DNA of 64,000 nucleotides from DATDAH01 sp963725155 (GCA_963725155.1 CAVRXU010000003.1:1-64000); one strand, 5' to 3'; counted from the stretch's first letter, positions 1-9,355 are shown. Translations and numbers: made by a program. Notes: a model not told the origin generated them from the letters alone.

Positions 1-974
1 GGGCCGACGTCGGTCAGGCGGAGCCAGCCGTTGATGTTCTGGCCGAGGTCCACGACCTGGCGGTCGGTGTCGACGCGGGTGACAGCTACGGGGCGGAGCT
101 GCTGAACCCGGCGCACGGGCGGCGCCGGTGAGGCCGTCAGTCGAGTGACGTCGTGGTCGACGACGGCCATCGGCCGCCAGTCCCCCGCCTCGAAACGGCG
201 GTCCTCGACCTGGCCGGCCATGAGGTCGGCGCTGCGGATCGGACCGGTGGTCGACGACCACTCGGGCCCGGTGGCGACGGTGAAGTCGCCGATCTCGATC
301 TGGCCGAAAAAGGCTACGGACGTGCCGTAGTTGTCGGGCTGCTGGCTGTTGCCGTGACGACCGCGGAACCAGCCGTCGCTCAACACGACCGCCCAGGCGT
401 TCTCTCCCTCGACGAGGAGGTCCGCGACGTCATAGGTCTGGACCTGGAGGATGAGGTCGTAGCTCGTGAAGCCCGGGGTGAGCTCGAGGTCACCGACACG
501 GTTGCCGTTGAGGAACGTCTCGTAGATGCCGTGCGCGGTGGCATACAGGCGGGCACCCGTGGTGGCGGCCGGCGCGACGAACTCCTGACGGAGCAAGTGC
601 GGGGGCCGAGCACCAGCCGGCGGCAACCCTTCCTCGTGCGGCTCCACCCACCGCGCTGACCAGTCCGCCGCTGTGAGCAGACCGACCTCGAGCCGCGCCG
701 GCGCGGACCACTCGGAGACGCCGTCATCGGTCCACACCCGCACCCGCCAGGTCACCGCCTGGCGCGACTGGAGCGGCTCGAACGGCCACGGGACGAGCAC
801 ACTGCGATCGCCGTCGAGACGCTTCGAGCGGTCGGCGTCGACCTGGATCTCGTACGCCGACTGCGTCGTCGCTCCCTCCGGCAACCGCCAGGACAGTCGA
901 GGGCACGCGACTCCCAGGCCGATCACCGAGCCCTCGAAGTGCTCGACCCGTAGTTGCGTGGGCGCAGTCGTCAT
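1..974 (-). CDS. alpha-L-rhamnosidase (GH78), N-terminal part
   Basis: This gene starts at the ATG complementary to 972-974 and runs off the left edge, so only about 324 residues are visible. The reading frame is open throughout. It carries hallmark GH78 N-terminal features: an early fibronectin-like beta domain, then the carbohydrate-binding module with HGIYETFLNGNRVGD, TPGFTSYD and LSDGWFRGRHG, then DLGQNINGW. Family members release terminal L-rhamnose from glycans or plant glycosides. The catalytic (alpha/alpha)6 barrel lies outside the window. A purine-rich GAGGGGGAG precedes the start. It is divergent from the binding-protein gene and shares the LacI-type operator with it. No signal peptide is seen, so a cytoplasmic role is likely. 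Confidence 0.88.
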   Translation of the reverse strand, partial: MTTAPTQLRVEHFEGSVIGLGVACPRLSWRLPEGATTQSAYEIQVDADRSKRLDGDRSVLVPWPFEPLQSRQAVTWRVRVWTDDGVSEWSAPARLEVGLLTAADWSARWVEPHEEGLPPAGARPPHLLRQEFVAPAATTGARLYATAHGIYETFLNGNRVGDLELTPGFTSYDLILQVQTYDVADLLVEGENAWAVVLSDGWFRGRHGNSQQPDNYGTSVAFFGQIEIGDFTVATGPEWSSTTGPIRSADLMAGQVEDRRFEAGDWRPMAVVDHDVTRLTASPAPPVRRVQQLRPVAVTRVDTDRQVVDLGQNINGWLRLTDVG

Positions 975-1015
975 CGGCGTCTCCCCCTCGTTCCGGCCGC
1001 ACACGTCCTCGTCAG

Positions 1016-1029
1016 TGCAATGGTTTGCA
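1016..1029. promoter_or_regulatory. LacI-family operator between divergent sugar genes
   Basis: TGCAATGGTTTGCA fits the LacI/GalR operator consensus TGNAANCGNTTNCA at all but one fixed position. It is a near-palindrome in a locally AT-richer gap between the rhamnosidase and the binding lipoprotein. It could control both. No lacI-type gene is in the window, so the regulator would be encoded elsewhere. Confidence 0.5.
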
Positions 1030-1084
1030 TTGTGCCTGCAACTCTGTCAAAGTTTAACGGTCGTTCCAAATTAGGGGAGGTGTG

Positions 1085-2374
1085 ATGATCATCTGTACCC
1101 GACTGGCGGTCCTCGTTGCTGCTGGGGCTCTCGTCGTGGGTTGCACCGCAGGCGATGAAACCAGCTCCACGACGACCACGGAGGCGCCCTCGTCAGCCGC
1201 CGCGGCGACGGGCCCGGCGCCGGGTGTCACCGATGACGCGATCAAGGTCGGGGTCACCTTCGTCGACCTCGCGGCGCTCGGCGACATCGCCACCCTCGAC
1301 CACGGTGACTACGAGGCCGCCTATCAGGCCCTGTTCGACGACATCAACGCCAACGGCGGCATCAACGGGCGGACGGTGGATGCCACCATCGTCGGGGTGA
1401 ACCCGGTCGGAACCGATTCCTCTGACGCCGCGTGTGTGCAGCTGACCGAGGACGAAGACGTCTTCGCCGTCATGGGGTTCTTCAACGGCGACGCCCCCAA
1501 CTGCGTGGTCGGGACCCATCAGACCGCGGTCATCGGCGGCAGCATGACGCCCGAACGCCTGGCCCAGGCCCAGGCCCCGTGGTTCAGCGCCGACGCGGGC
1601 ACGGATCTGCAGAGCGAGGTCGTCCGGGCGATGGCCGATGCGGGTGAGTTCGAAGGCGCCACCCTCGGCGTGTACAGCAGCCAGGTCGAAGGCGACCAAG
1701 TCAACGACGAGATCCTGCCGCTCCTCGACGAGCTCGGCGTCGAGGTGACCGAAACCATCATCTCCGACGTCGCCGACACCACCGACATCACCCAGTCCAA
1801 CGCCGCGGTCCAGACGGCGGCGGAGCGGTTCACGGCCTCAGGGGTCGACACGCTCCTGGTCGTGGGCGATTCCGGCCTCGGTTGGGCCAACGGCGTCGAG
1901 CCAACCGACTACCGCCCCCGCCTGCTGCTGACCGCGCCGAGCTCGGTGCAGGCCTGGGCGGGGGACCCAGCCGGCCATGACCTGTCGGTGCTCGACGATG
2001 CCGTGGCCGGCAACGTCTATGGCCCCAACCAGAAGGTGTGGGAGCTGCCGCAGATGCAGGAGTGCATCCAGATCGTGGAGGACGCCGGGGTGCCTGTCCC
2101 GGAGCCGGACTCGGTGCCCGAGGACGAGGGCGCCGTGTACCTCGCCGGAATGGATGCCTGCCGAAGCGTGCGACTGTTTCAGGCACTGGTGGAGGCCGCC
2201 GGCGAGGACCTCAACTACGGCACGCTGACCGCGGCCGCCGACGGCCTCGAAGTCGAGCTCCCCGACCAGCCCGAGCCCCTCACCTACGGGCCGCCCCCGC
2301 ATGCCGACGGCGACCTGCCCGCCTACATCTACGACTGGGATCCGGAGGCCGTCGACTGGACGTTGCGGGACTGA
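1085..2374 (+). CDS. type I periplasmic-binding lipoprotein (branched-chain amino acid class)
   Basis: A lipobox (LVVGC, Cys20) follows a short hydrophobic signal. A Ser/Thr/Ala-rich linker comes next, then a Peripla_BP_6-like fold beginning near residue 50 (VTDDAIKVGVTFVD) with the typical phrase FDDINANGGINGRTV. The 429-residue length is normal for Leu/Ile/Val-type binding proteins. I chose ATG 1085 over GTG 1082 because AGGGGAGG (1073-1080) would leave only one base before the GTG. No permease or ATPase genes follow; a GH1 gene does. The ligand may therefore be a carbohydrate or glycoside rather than an amino acid (inference), and the partner transporter must be encoded elsewhere. Confidence 0.8.
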   Translation: MIICTRLAVLVAAGALVVGCTAGDETSSTTTTEAPSSAAAATGPAPGVTDDAIKVGVTFVDLAALGDIATLDHGDYEAAYQALFDDINANGGINGRTVDATIVGVNPVGTDSSDAACVQLTEDEDVFAVMGFFNGDAPNCVVGTHQTAVIGGSMTPERLAQAQAPWFSADAGTDLQSEVVRAMADAGEFEGATLGVYSSQVEGDQVNDEILPLLDELGVEVTETIISDVADTTDITQSNAAVQTAAERFTASGVDTLLVVGDSGLGWANGVEPTDYRPRLLLTAPSSVQAWAGDPAGHDLSVLDDAVAGNVYGPNQKVWELPQMQECIQIVEDAGVPVPEPDSVPEDEGAVYLAGMDACRSVRLFQALVEAAGEDLNYGTLTAAADGLEVELPDQPEPLTYGPPPHADGDLPAYIYDWDPEAVDWTLRD

Positions 2375-2415
2375 GCCGAGCGACCTCCCCGCGTTCGCAA
2401 CAAGGAGGATCGGAC

Positions 2416-3690
2416 ATGCCTGACGACGTCGATGCACTGCGGTTCCCGGAAGGCTTCCTGTGGGGTGCGGCGACCGCCGGCCACCAGGTCGAGGGCGGCA
2501 ACGTGAACGCCGACCTGTGGCCCCTGGAGTGGGACGAGCCATCGCTGTTCACCGAGCCGTCCGGGGACGCGTGCGACCACTACCACCGGTACCCCGAGGA
2601 CATCGCCACCCTCGCCGACCTCGGCCTCAACGCCTATCGGTTCTCGCTCGAATGGGCCCGCATCGAACCCGAGCCCGGTTACTTCTCGCGAGCCGCGCTC
2701 GACCACTACCGGCGCATGGTCGCATGTTGCCTCGAGCACGATGTGACCCCGGTGGTGACCTACTGCCACTTCACGACGCCCCGCTGGTTCGCCGGATCCG
2801 GCGGTTGGGCGGGTGACGACGCCGTCGACCGGTTCGCCCGCTTCGCGGCCCGGGCCACCGAGCACCTCGGCGACCTGCTCGGGTGGGTGGCCACGCTCAA
2901 TGAGCCCAACGTGATCACGATGATGGAGCTCACCGGGGTCATCCCCATGGGCGTCAGTGACCAGGCACCAGTGACCACGACCTCCGCCGCCGCGGTGGGC
3001 GGGGTCGGAGGCTATGACCCTTCGCGGTACCGCATGGGTCTGATGGGGGTCGGAGTCGAGCGGATGGCCGCGCTCCACCGCGCCGCGGTCGAGGCGATCA
3101 AGTCCGGACCGGGAAACGCGAAGGTCGGCTGGACGCTCGCGTTGGTCGACCTCCAGGCCGCCGAGGGGGGCGCCGACCGCCTCGCCGCAGCCCGCCAGGG
3201 CGCGCAACTCGACTTCTTGGAAGTGTCCCAGGCCGACGACTGGGTCGGCGTGCAGACCTACTCGCGCAACGTCCTCGGGCCCGACGGTGTCGTGCCCGTG
3301 GCCGAGGGCACGCCGACGATGCAGACCGGTTGGGAGGTGTACCCCGCGGCCCTGAGTCACACGGTCCGCCTCGCCGCCGAGCATGCCGGGGTTCCGGTGC
3401 TGGTCACCGAGAACGGCATGGCGACCGACGACGACTCCGCGAGGTCGGCCTACACAAGTGCGGCGCTCGAGGGCCTCGCCGGATGCATCCACGACGGCGT
3501 GGACGTGCGGGGCTACCTCCACTGGACGCTGCTGGACAACTTCGAGTGGATGGCCGGCTACGCCAAGACCTTCGGGCTCATCGCGGTGGACCGTGAGACC
3601 CTCGAGCGCACGGTCAAGCCCACCGCCCGGTGGCTGGGCGAGGTCGCCCGCGCCAACGAGGTGGTCCCAACCCCGGTCAGAGGCGAGTGA
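2416..3690 (+). CDS. beta-glucosidase, glycoside hydrolase family 1
   Basis: A 424-residue GH1 TIM barrel. N-terminal FPEGFLWGAATAGHQVEG is the GH1 signature. The acid/base Glu sits in TLNEPN (about residue 162) and the nucleophile Glu in LVTENG (about residue 331). DNFEWMAGYAKTFGL near the C-terminus completes the aglycone/-1 subsite. It would hydrolyse beta-linked disaccharides or aryl glycosides in the cytoplasm, since no signal peptide is seen. Start ATG 2416 has AAGGAGGAT upstream with good spacing. The gene follows the binding lipoprotein by 41 bp and is probably co-transcribed. Its 3' end overlaps the convergent SDR by 14 bp. Exact substrate specificity cannot be read from the sequence. 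Confidence 0.93.
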   Translation: MPDDVDALRFPEGFLWGAATAGHQVEGGNVNADLWPLEWDEPSLFTEPSGDACDHYHRYPEDIATLADLGLNAYRFSLEWARIEPEPGYFSRAALDHYRRMVACCLEHDVTPVVTYCHFTTPRWFAGSGGWAGDDAVDRFARFAARATEHLGDLLGWVATLNEPNVITMMELTGVIPMGVSDQAPVTTTSAAAVGGVGGYDPSRYRMGLMGVGVERMAALHRAAVEAIKSGPGNAKVGWTLALVDLQAAEGGADRLAAARQGAQLDFLEVSQADDWVGVQTYSRNVLGPDGVVPVAEGTPTMQTGWEVYPAALSHTVRLAAEHAGVPVLVTENGMATDDDSARSAYTSAALEGLAGCIHDGVDVRGYLHWTLLDNFEWMAGYAKTFGLIAVDRETLERTVKPTARWLGEVARANEVVPTPVRGE

Positions 3691-4454
3691 TCCATCCCCC
3701 GTCGACGACGATCGTCTGACCGGTGATCCAGTCACCGGCCCGCGAGCAGAGCAGCAGGAGCGTCCCGACGAGGTCCTCGGGGGGTCCGGACGGCTTGCCG
3801 GGGATCGTCGCGGCGATGGCGTCACGGAACGGCGAGTCCTTCGGGAGCGCGACGTATCCGCTGTCGTTGTCGACCAGGCCGGGGGCGATGGCGTTGACGT
3901 TGATGCCCCGCCCGCCCAGCTCGGACGCCAGGTTGACCGTCAGGCCGTGCAGGGCGAACTTGCTCACGCCGTAGATGCCCCCCGGCATGAACGCCCCGGC
4001 GGACAGTCCGTTGACGACGCGGCCACCGCCGCGGCTCTCCATCACCGGGATCGACGGCCTGCGTGCACAGCAGGGGGCCCCGCAGGTTGACCTCGAGGAC
4101 GCGGTCCCACTCCGCAACCGGCATGTTGGCGAGCCCGTAGGGCGGCAGGTCGACCATGATCGCGGCGTTGTTGATCAGGATGTCGACGCCTCCATGGGCG
4201 TCGACCGCGGCGGCCACCATCGCCTCCGCGGACTCGGCCGAGCGGACGTCGACGCTTGTTCCCGTCACGATGTGGCCCTTGGCCACCAGAGCATCAGCGG
4301 TGGCGGTTGCCGTCGCGAGATCGAGGTCGGCGACCACGACGGCGGCCCCGGCCTCGGCGAGTGCCTCGGCGTAGACGACACCGATGCCGCCGGCGCCGCC
4401 GGTGATCACGGCGACCTTGCCGGTGAGATCGAACAGTTCTGCTGCAGCTGTCAT
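3677..4454 (-). pseudogene. short-chain dehydrogenase/reductase with one frameshift
   Basis: Classical SDR: TGxxxGIG cofactor motif (ITGGAGGIG), NNAA, YGVSK (Tyr/Lys catalytic pair) and a C-terminal VDGGWI. The N-terminal two-thirds and the C-terminal part lie in different frames. The break is one extra base at about 4052: removing it gives ...LLCTQAVIPVMESRGG..., a normal SDR of 258 residues. Either the gene is recently broken or the base is a sequencing error; the exact restored length favours the latter. Start ATG 4454 is preferred to GTG 4472, though neither has a clear ribosome site. It is divergent from the aldehyde dehydrogenase. Substrate unknown. Confidence 0.75.
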
Positions 4455-4549
4455 GGGGGTTGACAAGACCACGGAACAGTGATCAAGTCAAGTAGCTTAT
4501 TAGTCAAGCTATATCGCTTACTCGGGTCTCGACCACCTAGGAGGACGCT
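4455..4549. promoter_or_regulatory. AT-rich divergent promoter region with a direct repeat
   Basis: This 95-bp gap between the SDR and the aldehyde dehydrogenase is strikingly AT-rich for this genome. It contains AGTCAAG twice (4486-4492 and 4502-4508), 16 bp apart, and a TTGACA at 4460-4465. The repeats could be a regulator site, possibly for the TetR encoded at 8473, but that is inference. AGGAGG at 4539-4544 is the ribosome site of the aldehyde dehydrogenase. Confidence 0.45.
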
Positions 4550-6011
4550 GTGGCCGTCGATCGGACCGTGCCGGAAGTGCATCTGCACATCGGTGACGAA
4601 CGCCGGACCACCGGCACGGGCGGAGAACACATCCACCTGTACCCGGCCACCGGCGAGGTGCAGGGCCCTGTGCCCCTCGCCGGCGGCGGCGACATCGACG
4701 ATGCCGTGCAGGCGGCGCAGACGGCCTTCGAGACCTGGCGGGCCTGGACCCCCTGGCAGCGCCGCGACGTCCTGGTGCGGCTCGCCGAGCTGCTCGACGA
4801 CGCCCAGGACGAGCTGGCGCGACTGTCGGTCCTCGACAACGGCATGACCCTAGGCATCGCACAGTTCACAGCCAGCTCGGTCGTGGACTACACCCGCTAC
4901 TACGCCGGTTGGGCCGACAAGATCGAGGGCCGGGTCACCACCTCGCCAGCCCAGGGTCGAGAGCTCGCCTACACCGTCCCGGAGCCCTACGGCGTCATCG
5001 GGATCATCATCACCTGGAACGGTCCGCTCGTCTCGGTGGGGATGAAGGTGATCCCCGCCCTCGCCGCCGGCAACACCGTCGTGGTCAAGCCCTCCGAGCT
5101 CACGCCCTACGCCACCGAGCATGTTCATGGACTTGGTCCGCGAGGCCGGCATCCCCGCCGGCGTCGTCAACATCCTGCCCGGCACCGCCGAGGCCGGCGA
5201 GGCGCTCGTGCACCACCCCCTCGTGCAGAAGGTCAGCTTCACCGGAGGGCCCACCGCGGCCCGGGCGATCCTCGCTGCCTGCGCCGAGACCCTCAAGCCC
5301 GCCGTCCTCGAGCTCGGCGGGAAATCCGCCAGCGTCGTGTTCCCCGACGCCGACCTCGACGCCGTCGCCTTCATCGCCACCGCCTCCGTCCACCAGACCC
5401 TCGCCGGCCAGGGCTGCGCGCTGGCCACTCGACTCGTGGTGCACGACAGCGTCTATGACGAACTCGCCGAGAAGGTCGTCGCCTTCACCCGGGACATCAC
5501 CCTGGGCGACCCCTTCGACCCGACGACCGGCATGGGTCCGGTCGTCAGCCGGGCGGCGCAAGAGCGGATAATCGCCATGATCGACAGGGCAAAGGCCGAC
5601 GGGGGTGCCGAGCTGCTGATCGGAGGCGGGGTCCCCGACGGGCCACTCGCCGCTGGCTTCTACGTGGAGCCGACGGTGTTCGGTGACGTCGATCCGAACA
5701 GCGAGCTCGGGCAGGTGGAGGTGTTCGGCCCGGTGCTGGCCCTCTTACGGTTCGAGACCGAGGAGGAAGCCGTGCAGATCGCGAACAGCACGGACTACGG
5801 CCTCGCCTCCTACCTCTGGACAAATGACGCGGCCCGGATCAACCGGCTGGTCCCGCAGCTCGAGGCCGGCGGCGTCTACGTGAACGGGGCTTCGCCGGTG
5901 ACCGGCTGCGAGCTGCCTTTCGGTGGTGTGGGGATCTCCGGGTTCGGGCGCGAGGGCGGCCTCGAAGGCTTGCTCGAGTTCGTCCGGACCAAGGCGGTGG
6001 CGATCGCATGA
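4550..6011 (+). pseudogene. NAD(P)-dependent aldehyde dehydrogenase with one frameshift
   Basis: Two frames together encode a full ALDH-superfamily enzyme of about 486 residues. The first (from GTG 4550, AGGAGG five bases upstream) runs through the Rossmann part (ITWNGPL, VVKPSELTPYATE). A single extra C at 5120 shifts into the second, which carries FTGGPTAAR, the catalytic Glu in LELGGKS, the nucleophilic Cys in GQGCAL, and EVFGPVL. Deleting that one base restores MFMDLVREAG without loss, so a sequencing error is plausible; otherwise the gene is freshly inactivated. It overlaps the next SDR by ATGA. It likely oxidises an aldehyde intermediate produced by neighbouring SDRs. Confidence 0.8.
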
Positions 6012-6820
6012 CCGTGCCTCTGGAGCTCGACGGCGCAGCGGCCGTCCTCACCGGCGCCGGTAGCGGCATCGGGCGCGCCACGGCGCTGGCCCTGGCCGCT
6101 CGGGGCGCCCGGGTAGTGGCCAGCGACTTGGACGCCGCCCGCGCCGAGGCGACCGCGTCGCTCATCGCGGCGGCCGGTGGCGAGGCCGCGGCGCTCGGCG
6201 TCGACGTGTCCGACCAGCACGACCTCGAGGACCTGCGCGACACCTGTCTCGAGCGGTTCGGACGGCTCGACCTCGTCATGAACAACGTCGGCGTACTGGC
6301 CATGGGCCCACCGGAGACGCTGCCCATCGAGGCCTGGCAGAAGGTCCTCGACCTCAACCTCATGAGCATCGCCCGGAGCAACCTCGTCTTCCTCCCCCAC
6401 CTGCTGGCCCAGGGCCACGGGCACGTCGTCAACACCTCGTCGGCGTCAGGGCTGCTGGCCTACGGCTTCGACCGCCTGCCCTACGTCGCCAGCAAGCACG
6501 CCGTGGTCGGGGTGTCGGAAGCCCTGGCTCTCTATCTGGCGCCCAAGGGCATCGGCGTCACCTGCCTCTGCCCGTCGGGGGTCATCACCAACATCCTCGA
6601 GCAGATCAGCGTCTACGGGGAGGCGACGACGCCTCGGGCCCCGCAACATCCGCTGGTGGAGCCCGAGGCGGTGGGCGAGCTGGTGGCCGACGCGGTGACC
6701 GCCGGGACGTTCCTCGTGGTGACCGCACCCGAGATCCACGACGAGCTCCGCGAACGGGCGACCGACCCCGAGGCCTACCTGCAGCGCATGATCGACGACC
6801 AAGACCGACCTGAGGAGTGA
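6008..6820 (+). CDS. SDR-family oxidoreductase
   Basis: 270 residues. GAGSGIGRAT at residues 16-25 is the cofactor site; NNVGV, a Ser in NTSSAS and YVASK are the remaining classical SDR motifs. The start overlaps the aldehyde dehydrogenase stop (ATGA), indicating translational coupling. The C-terminal region (APEIHDELRERATDPEAYL) is longer than in minimal SDRs and resembles SDRs found in actinobacterial cholesterol or terpenoid clusters, but the substrate is not identifiable. It sits in the middle of a five-gene forward operon (4550-8444). Confidence 0.85.
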   Translation: MTVPLELDGAAAVLTGAGSGIGRATALALAARGARVVASDLDAARAEATASLIAAAGGEAAALGVDVSDQHDLEDLRDTCLERFGRLDLVMNNVGVLAMGPPETLPIEAWQKVLDLNLMSIARSNLVFLPHLLAQGHGHVVNTSSASGLLAYGFDRLPYVASKHAVVGVSEALALYLAPKGIGVTCLCPSGVITNILEQISVYGEATTPRAPQHPLVEPEAVGELVADAVTAGTFLVVTAPEIHDELRERATDPEAYLQRMIDDQDRPEE

Positions 6821-6822
6821 CC

Positions 6823-7617
6823 GTGTCCGAATGGAGTGATCGGGAAGAACGGCAGGCCGCGGCCCGGGCGGAGTACGAGCGGATCATGACCACGCCGAGC
6901 CCGGACCCGATGGGGGCGTTCATCGAGACGGGCGTGATCGGCTTCGTGTTCGGCGAGATGTGGCGGCGCGGGGTGCTCACCGCCCGGGACCGCCGCCTGA
7001 TCACGCTGTCCTGCGTCGGGGCCGCGGGGGCGACCACGCCCATCGAGACCCACGTGTGGGCGGCCCTCAACAGCGATGACCTCACGTATGCCGAGTTCGA
7101 CGAGTTCGTCCTGCACTTCGCCACCCAGCTCGGCTGGCCCAAGGCATCGGACCTCAACCTCCACGGGATGATGGCCGCCTTCCGCCTGGCCGAGGAGCGG
7201 GGCGAGGAGTTGTCGCCGCTCGACTTCGAGGCCTGGACGGACCCCACCGATGACGACACCCGGCGCGAACGGGGCGAGGCGGCCTACCGCGCCGTCCACG
7301 GCGAGCCCAGCCCTCCCGCCCCCACCGCGTTCCGGGGTCGCTCCCACCTCGACTTCCTCTACGGCGAGATCTGGACCCGCGACCAGCACCTGACTCGTCG
7401 GGACAGGCGGATCATCAGCATCTGCTGCGCGGCGTTCGCCGGAGGCGACGACGAGGTGAACGAGCACCTCCGGGCCGCACTGGCGATGGAGGAACTCACC
7501 TACGAGGAGCTCCAGGAGCTCGTCGTCCACTACGCCGTGTACCTCGGCTGGCCGTTCGGGCGCAGGCTCGACGACCTCCTGGTCGCCGCCGCCGACGACC
7601 TGGGTCACACCCCGTGA
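6823..7617 (+). CDS. tandem carboxymuconolactone-decarboxylase-fold protein
   Basis: 264 residues with two CMD/AhpD-like repeats: about residues 20-110 (RDRRLITLSCVGAAGATTPI, then LHFATQLGWP) and 150-250 (RDRRIISICCAAFAGGDDEV, then VHYAVYLGWPFG). Repeat sequences are clearly homologous, suggesting internal duplication. CMD-fold proteins decarboxylate muconolactone-type intermediates or act as peroxidases; here the first repeat has one Cys and the second a Cys pair (ICC), with no classical CxxC. GTG 6823 is chosen because GAGGAG (6812-6817) is five bases upstream. The context says catabolic enzyme; the exact reaction is open. Confidence 0.72.
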   Translation: MSEWSDREERQAAARAEYERIMTTPSPDPMGAFIETGVIGFVFGEMWRRGVLTARDRRLITLSCVGAAGATTPIETHVWAALNSDDLTYAEFDEFVLHFATQLGWPKASDLNLHGMMAAFRLAEERGEELSPLDFEAWTDPTDDDTRRERGEAAYRAVHGEPSPPAPTAFRGRSHLDFLYGEIWTRDQHLTRRDRRIISICCAAFAGGDDEVNEHLRAALAMEELTYEELQELVVHYAVYLGWPFGRRLDDLLVAAADDLGHTP

Positions 7618-8444
7618 GCACCGGCGCCACGAGAGTCGGGTTCGTCGGCCTGGGCAGTCAGGGCGGGCCGATGGCCCGGCGGATCATCGACGCCGGGTTC
7701 CCGACCACCCTGTGGGCGCGCCGCCCCGAGGCGCTCGAGCCGTTCCGTGACACTGCGGCCGCGGTCGCGACGTCGGTGGCCGAGCTCGGCGCCGCTTCCG
7801 ATGTCCTCGGCGTCTGCGTGGTCGACGACGCCGGCGTCGGGGAGGTGCTGCGCGGCCCGGAAGGTGCCGTCGAGGCGATGGCCGATGGCTCCGTCGTGGT
7901 CATCCACAGCACGGTGCACCCGGAGACGTGCCTCCGCCTCCAGCAGGATTTTCCCGCCATCCACATCGTTGACGCCCCGGTCAGCGGTGGCGGCCACATG
8001 GCGGCCATCGGCGAGCTCCTCGTCATGGCTGGCGGACCATCCGACGTCGTCGACTCCTGTCGTCCGGTGCTCGAGACCTTCGGTGATCCGGTCCTGCACC
8101 TCGGTCCCCTGGGCGCGGGCCAGGAGGTCAAGGTCCTGAACAACACCGTCTTCGCCGCCCAGCTCGCGCTGGCGGCCGAGGTGTTCGAGCTGGCGACTGC
8201 CCGCCAGCTCGACCGGGAGGCGGTGGCCAAGGTGCTGGCCAGCGGCAGTGGCCGCAGCTATGCCGCCGAGGTCGTGGCGGGCGGCGGTTACGACCTCGCC
8301 GGCCTAGCCGCCTTCGCCGGTGACCTGCTGGCCAAGGACGTCGGCATCCTCGTCGACCGTGTGGCGCCGACCGAGTCCACCCTGATCGCCGCCGCCGACG
8401 CCGCCCTCGGCCGGATGGGCGTGACGCGCCCACGGCAAGCGTGA
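7614..8444 (+). CDS. 3-hydroxyisobutyrate/beta-hydroxyacid dehydrogenase-like
   Basis: 276 residues with the NAD(P)-binding GFVGLGSQGGPMA at the N-terminus, the substrate motif DAPVSGGGHMA near residue 122, and the catalytic-lysine helix GAGQEVKVLNNT near residue 170. Together these define the beta-hydroxyacid dehydrogenase family (NAD_binding_2 plus NAD_binding_11). The start GTG overlaps the previous stop (GTGA), so it is translationally coupled. It probably acts on a 2- or 3-hydroxyacid generated by this operon. Family members include tartronate semialdehyde reductase, so the substrate is not certain. Confidence 0.85.
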   Translation: MSTGATRVGFVGLGSQGGPMARRIIDAGFPTTLWARRPEALEPFRDTAAAVATSVAELGAASDVLGVCVVDDAGVGEVLRGPEGAVEAMADGSVVVIHSTVHPETCLRLQQDFPAIHIVDAPVSGGGHMAAIGELLVMAGGPSDVVDSCRPVLETFGDPVLHLGPLGAGQEVKVLNNTVFAAQLALAAEVFELATARQLDREAVAKVLASGSGRSYAAEVVAGGGYDLAGLAAFAGDLLAKDVGILVDRVAPTESTLIAAADAALGRMGVTRPRQA

Positions 8445-8472
8445 GCGCCGATCGCATTCCCTCCCCGCACCC

Positions 8473-9180
8473 ATGGCAGGCTGCGCACCGGTGAGCGTCC
8501 CGGACACGTCTGCCCCTTCAGCCAGCGCGTTGCGCCTGGTGGTCGCCGCCGAACGCCTCTTCGCCCAGCACGGCATCGACGGCGTGTCGCTCCGCCAGAT
8601 CGCCGCCGAGGCCGGTTCCGCTAACAACTCGGCGGTGCACTACCACTTCGGCTCGAAGGCGGCCCTCATCGCCGCCATCTTCCGTCACCGCCTGCCCCGA
8701 CTCATCGACGAGCGCCGCCTCCTGTCCGCCCGGTGCGAGCCAGACGATCTGAGGGCGCGGCTCGAAGCCCACTTCCTGCCCGTCTTCGCATTGGCCGAGG
8801 CGACCGACAACCACTACGTCTCCTTCGTCGAGCAGCTCCAGCGGCACGCCCTGGCCTCCCAGGAGGGACTGCTCGACCTCCCCCCGGAAGGCCAGCGATC
8901 CAACGACGAGTTCCGGGCGGACCTCGAACGCCTGCTCGACGACTTGCCCGACCCGCTCCGGCAGCTGCGCATCGCCGAGGCGCAGGCTCTCTGCATCCAC
9001 GCCGCCGCCGACCGAGAGCGGGCGGTCAACTCCGGAGCGGCGTCCGCGCCGTTCGAGCTCTTCGCCGGTTCGATTCTCGACGGCATCACCGGCTTCCTCA
9101 CCGCTCCCCCATCGGTCGCCACCCAACGGTGGTTGCGAGGAGCCCGTCAGCACGCTGACCGAGCGCTGCGCCTCCTCTGA
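8473..9180 (+). CDS. TetR-family transcriptional regulator
   Basis: 235 residues with an N-terminal TetR helix-turn-helix: AERLFAQHGIDGVSLRQIA, then VHYHFGSKAALIAAI. The C-terminal ligand domain is unlike well-known members. It lies 28 bp downstream of the dehydrogenase in the same direction, so it probably controls the catabolic cluster, perhaps through the repeats at 4486-4508 (inference). ATG 8473 has no clear ribosome site; GTG 8491 (VSVPDTSAPS...) is a realistic alternative. Confidence 0.85.
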   Translation: MAGCAPVSVPDTSAPSASALRLVVAAERLFAQHGIDGVSLRQIAAEAGSANNSAVHYHFGSKAALIAAIFRHRLPRLIDERRLLSARCEPDDLRARLEAHFLPVFALAEATDNHYVSFVEQLQRHALASQEGLLDLPPEGQRSNDEFRADLERLLDDLPDPLRQLRIAEAQALCIHAAADRERAVNSGAASAPFELFAGSILDGITGFLTAPPSVATQRWLRGARQHADRALRLL

Positions 9181-9282
9181 ACCGCACAAGGGAGCACACC
9201 TCGCGCGTAGGTCCGCGATACTTAGAACGCCTCACGGGCGTCAGCACCTGGCAAATGACCCCGACAATCCATCGGAAACCAG

Positions 9283-9355
9283 AGCCCGGGAGGAGAATCG
9301 AACTCCTGACCTGCTCATTACGAGTGAGCCGCTCTACCGACTGAGCTACCCGGGC
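9283..9355 (-). tRNA. tRNA-Thr (anticodon CGT)
   Basis: A 73-nt cloverleaf: acceptor GCCCGGG/CCCGGGC, D arm GCTC/GAGC, anticodon stem GCTCA/TGAGC with loop CTCGTAA (anticodon CGU, reads ACG), T arm AGGAG/CTCCT with TTCGATT. CCA is not encoded. Its 5' half (bases 1-38) plus three flanking bases are duplicated exactly at 16837-16877, marking it as an integration site. Confidence 0.95.

Noticed and set aside
724..1002. 92-residue minus-strand frame at the rhamnosidase start
   Set aside because: The true GH78 frame is continuous from the ATG at 974 through the left edge and has clear family motifs.
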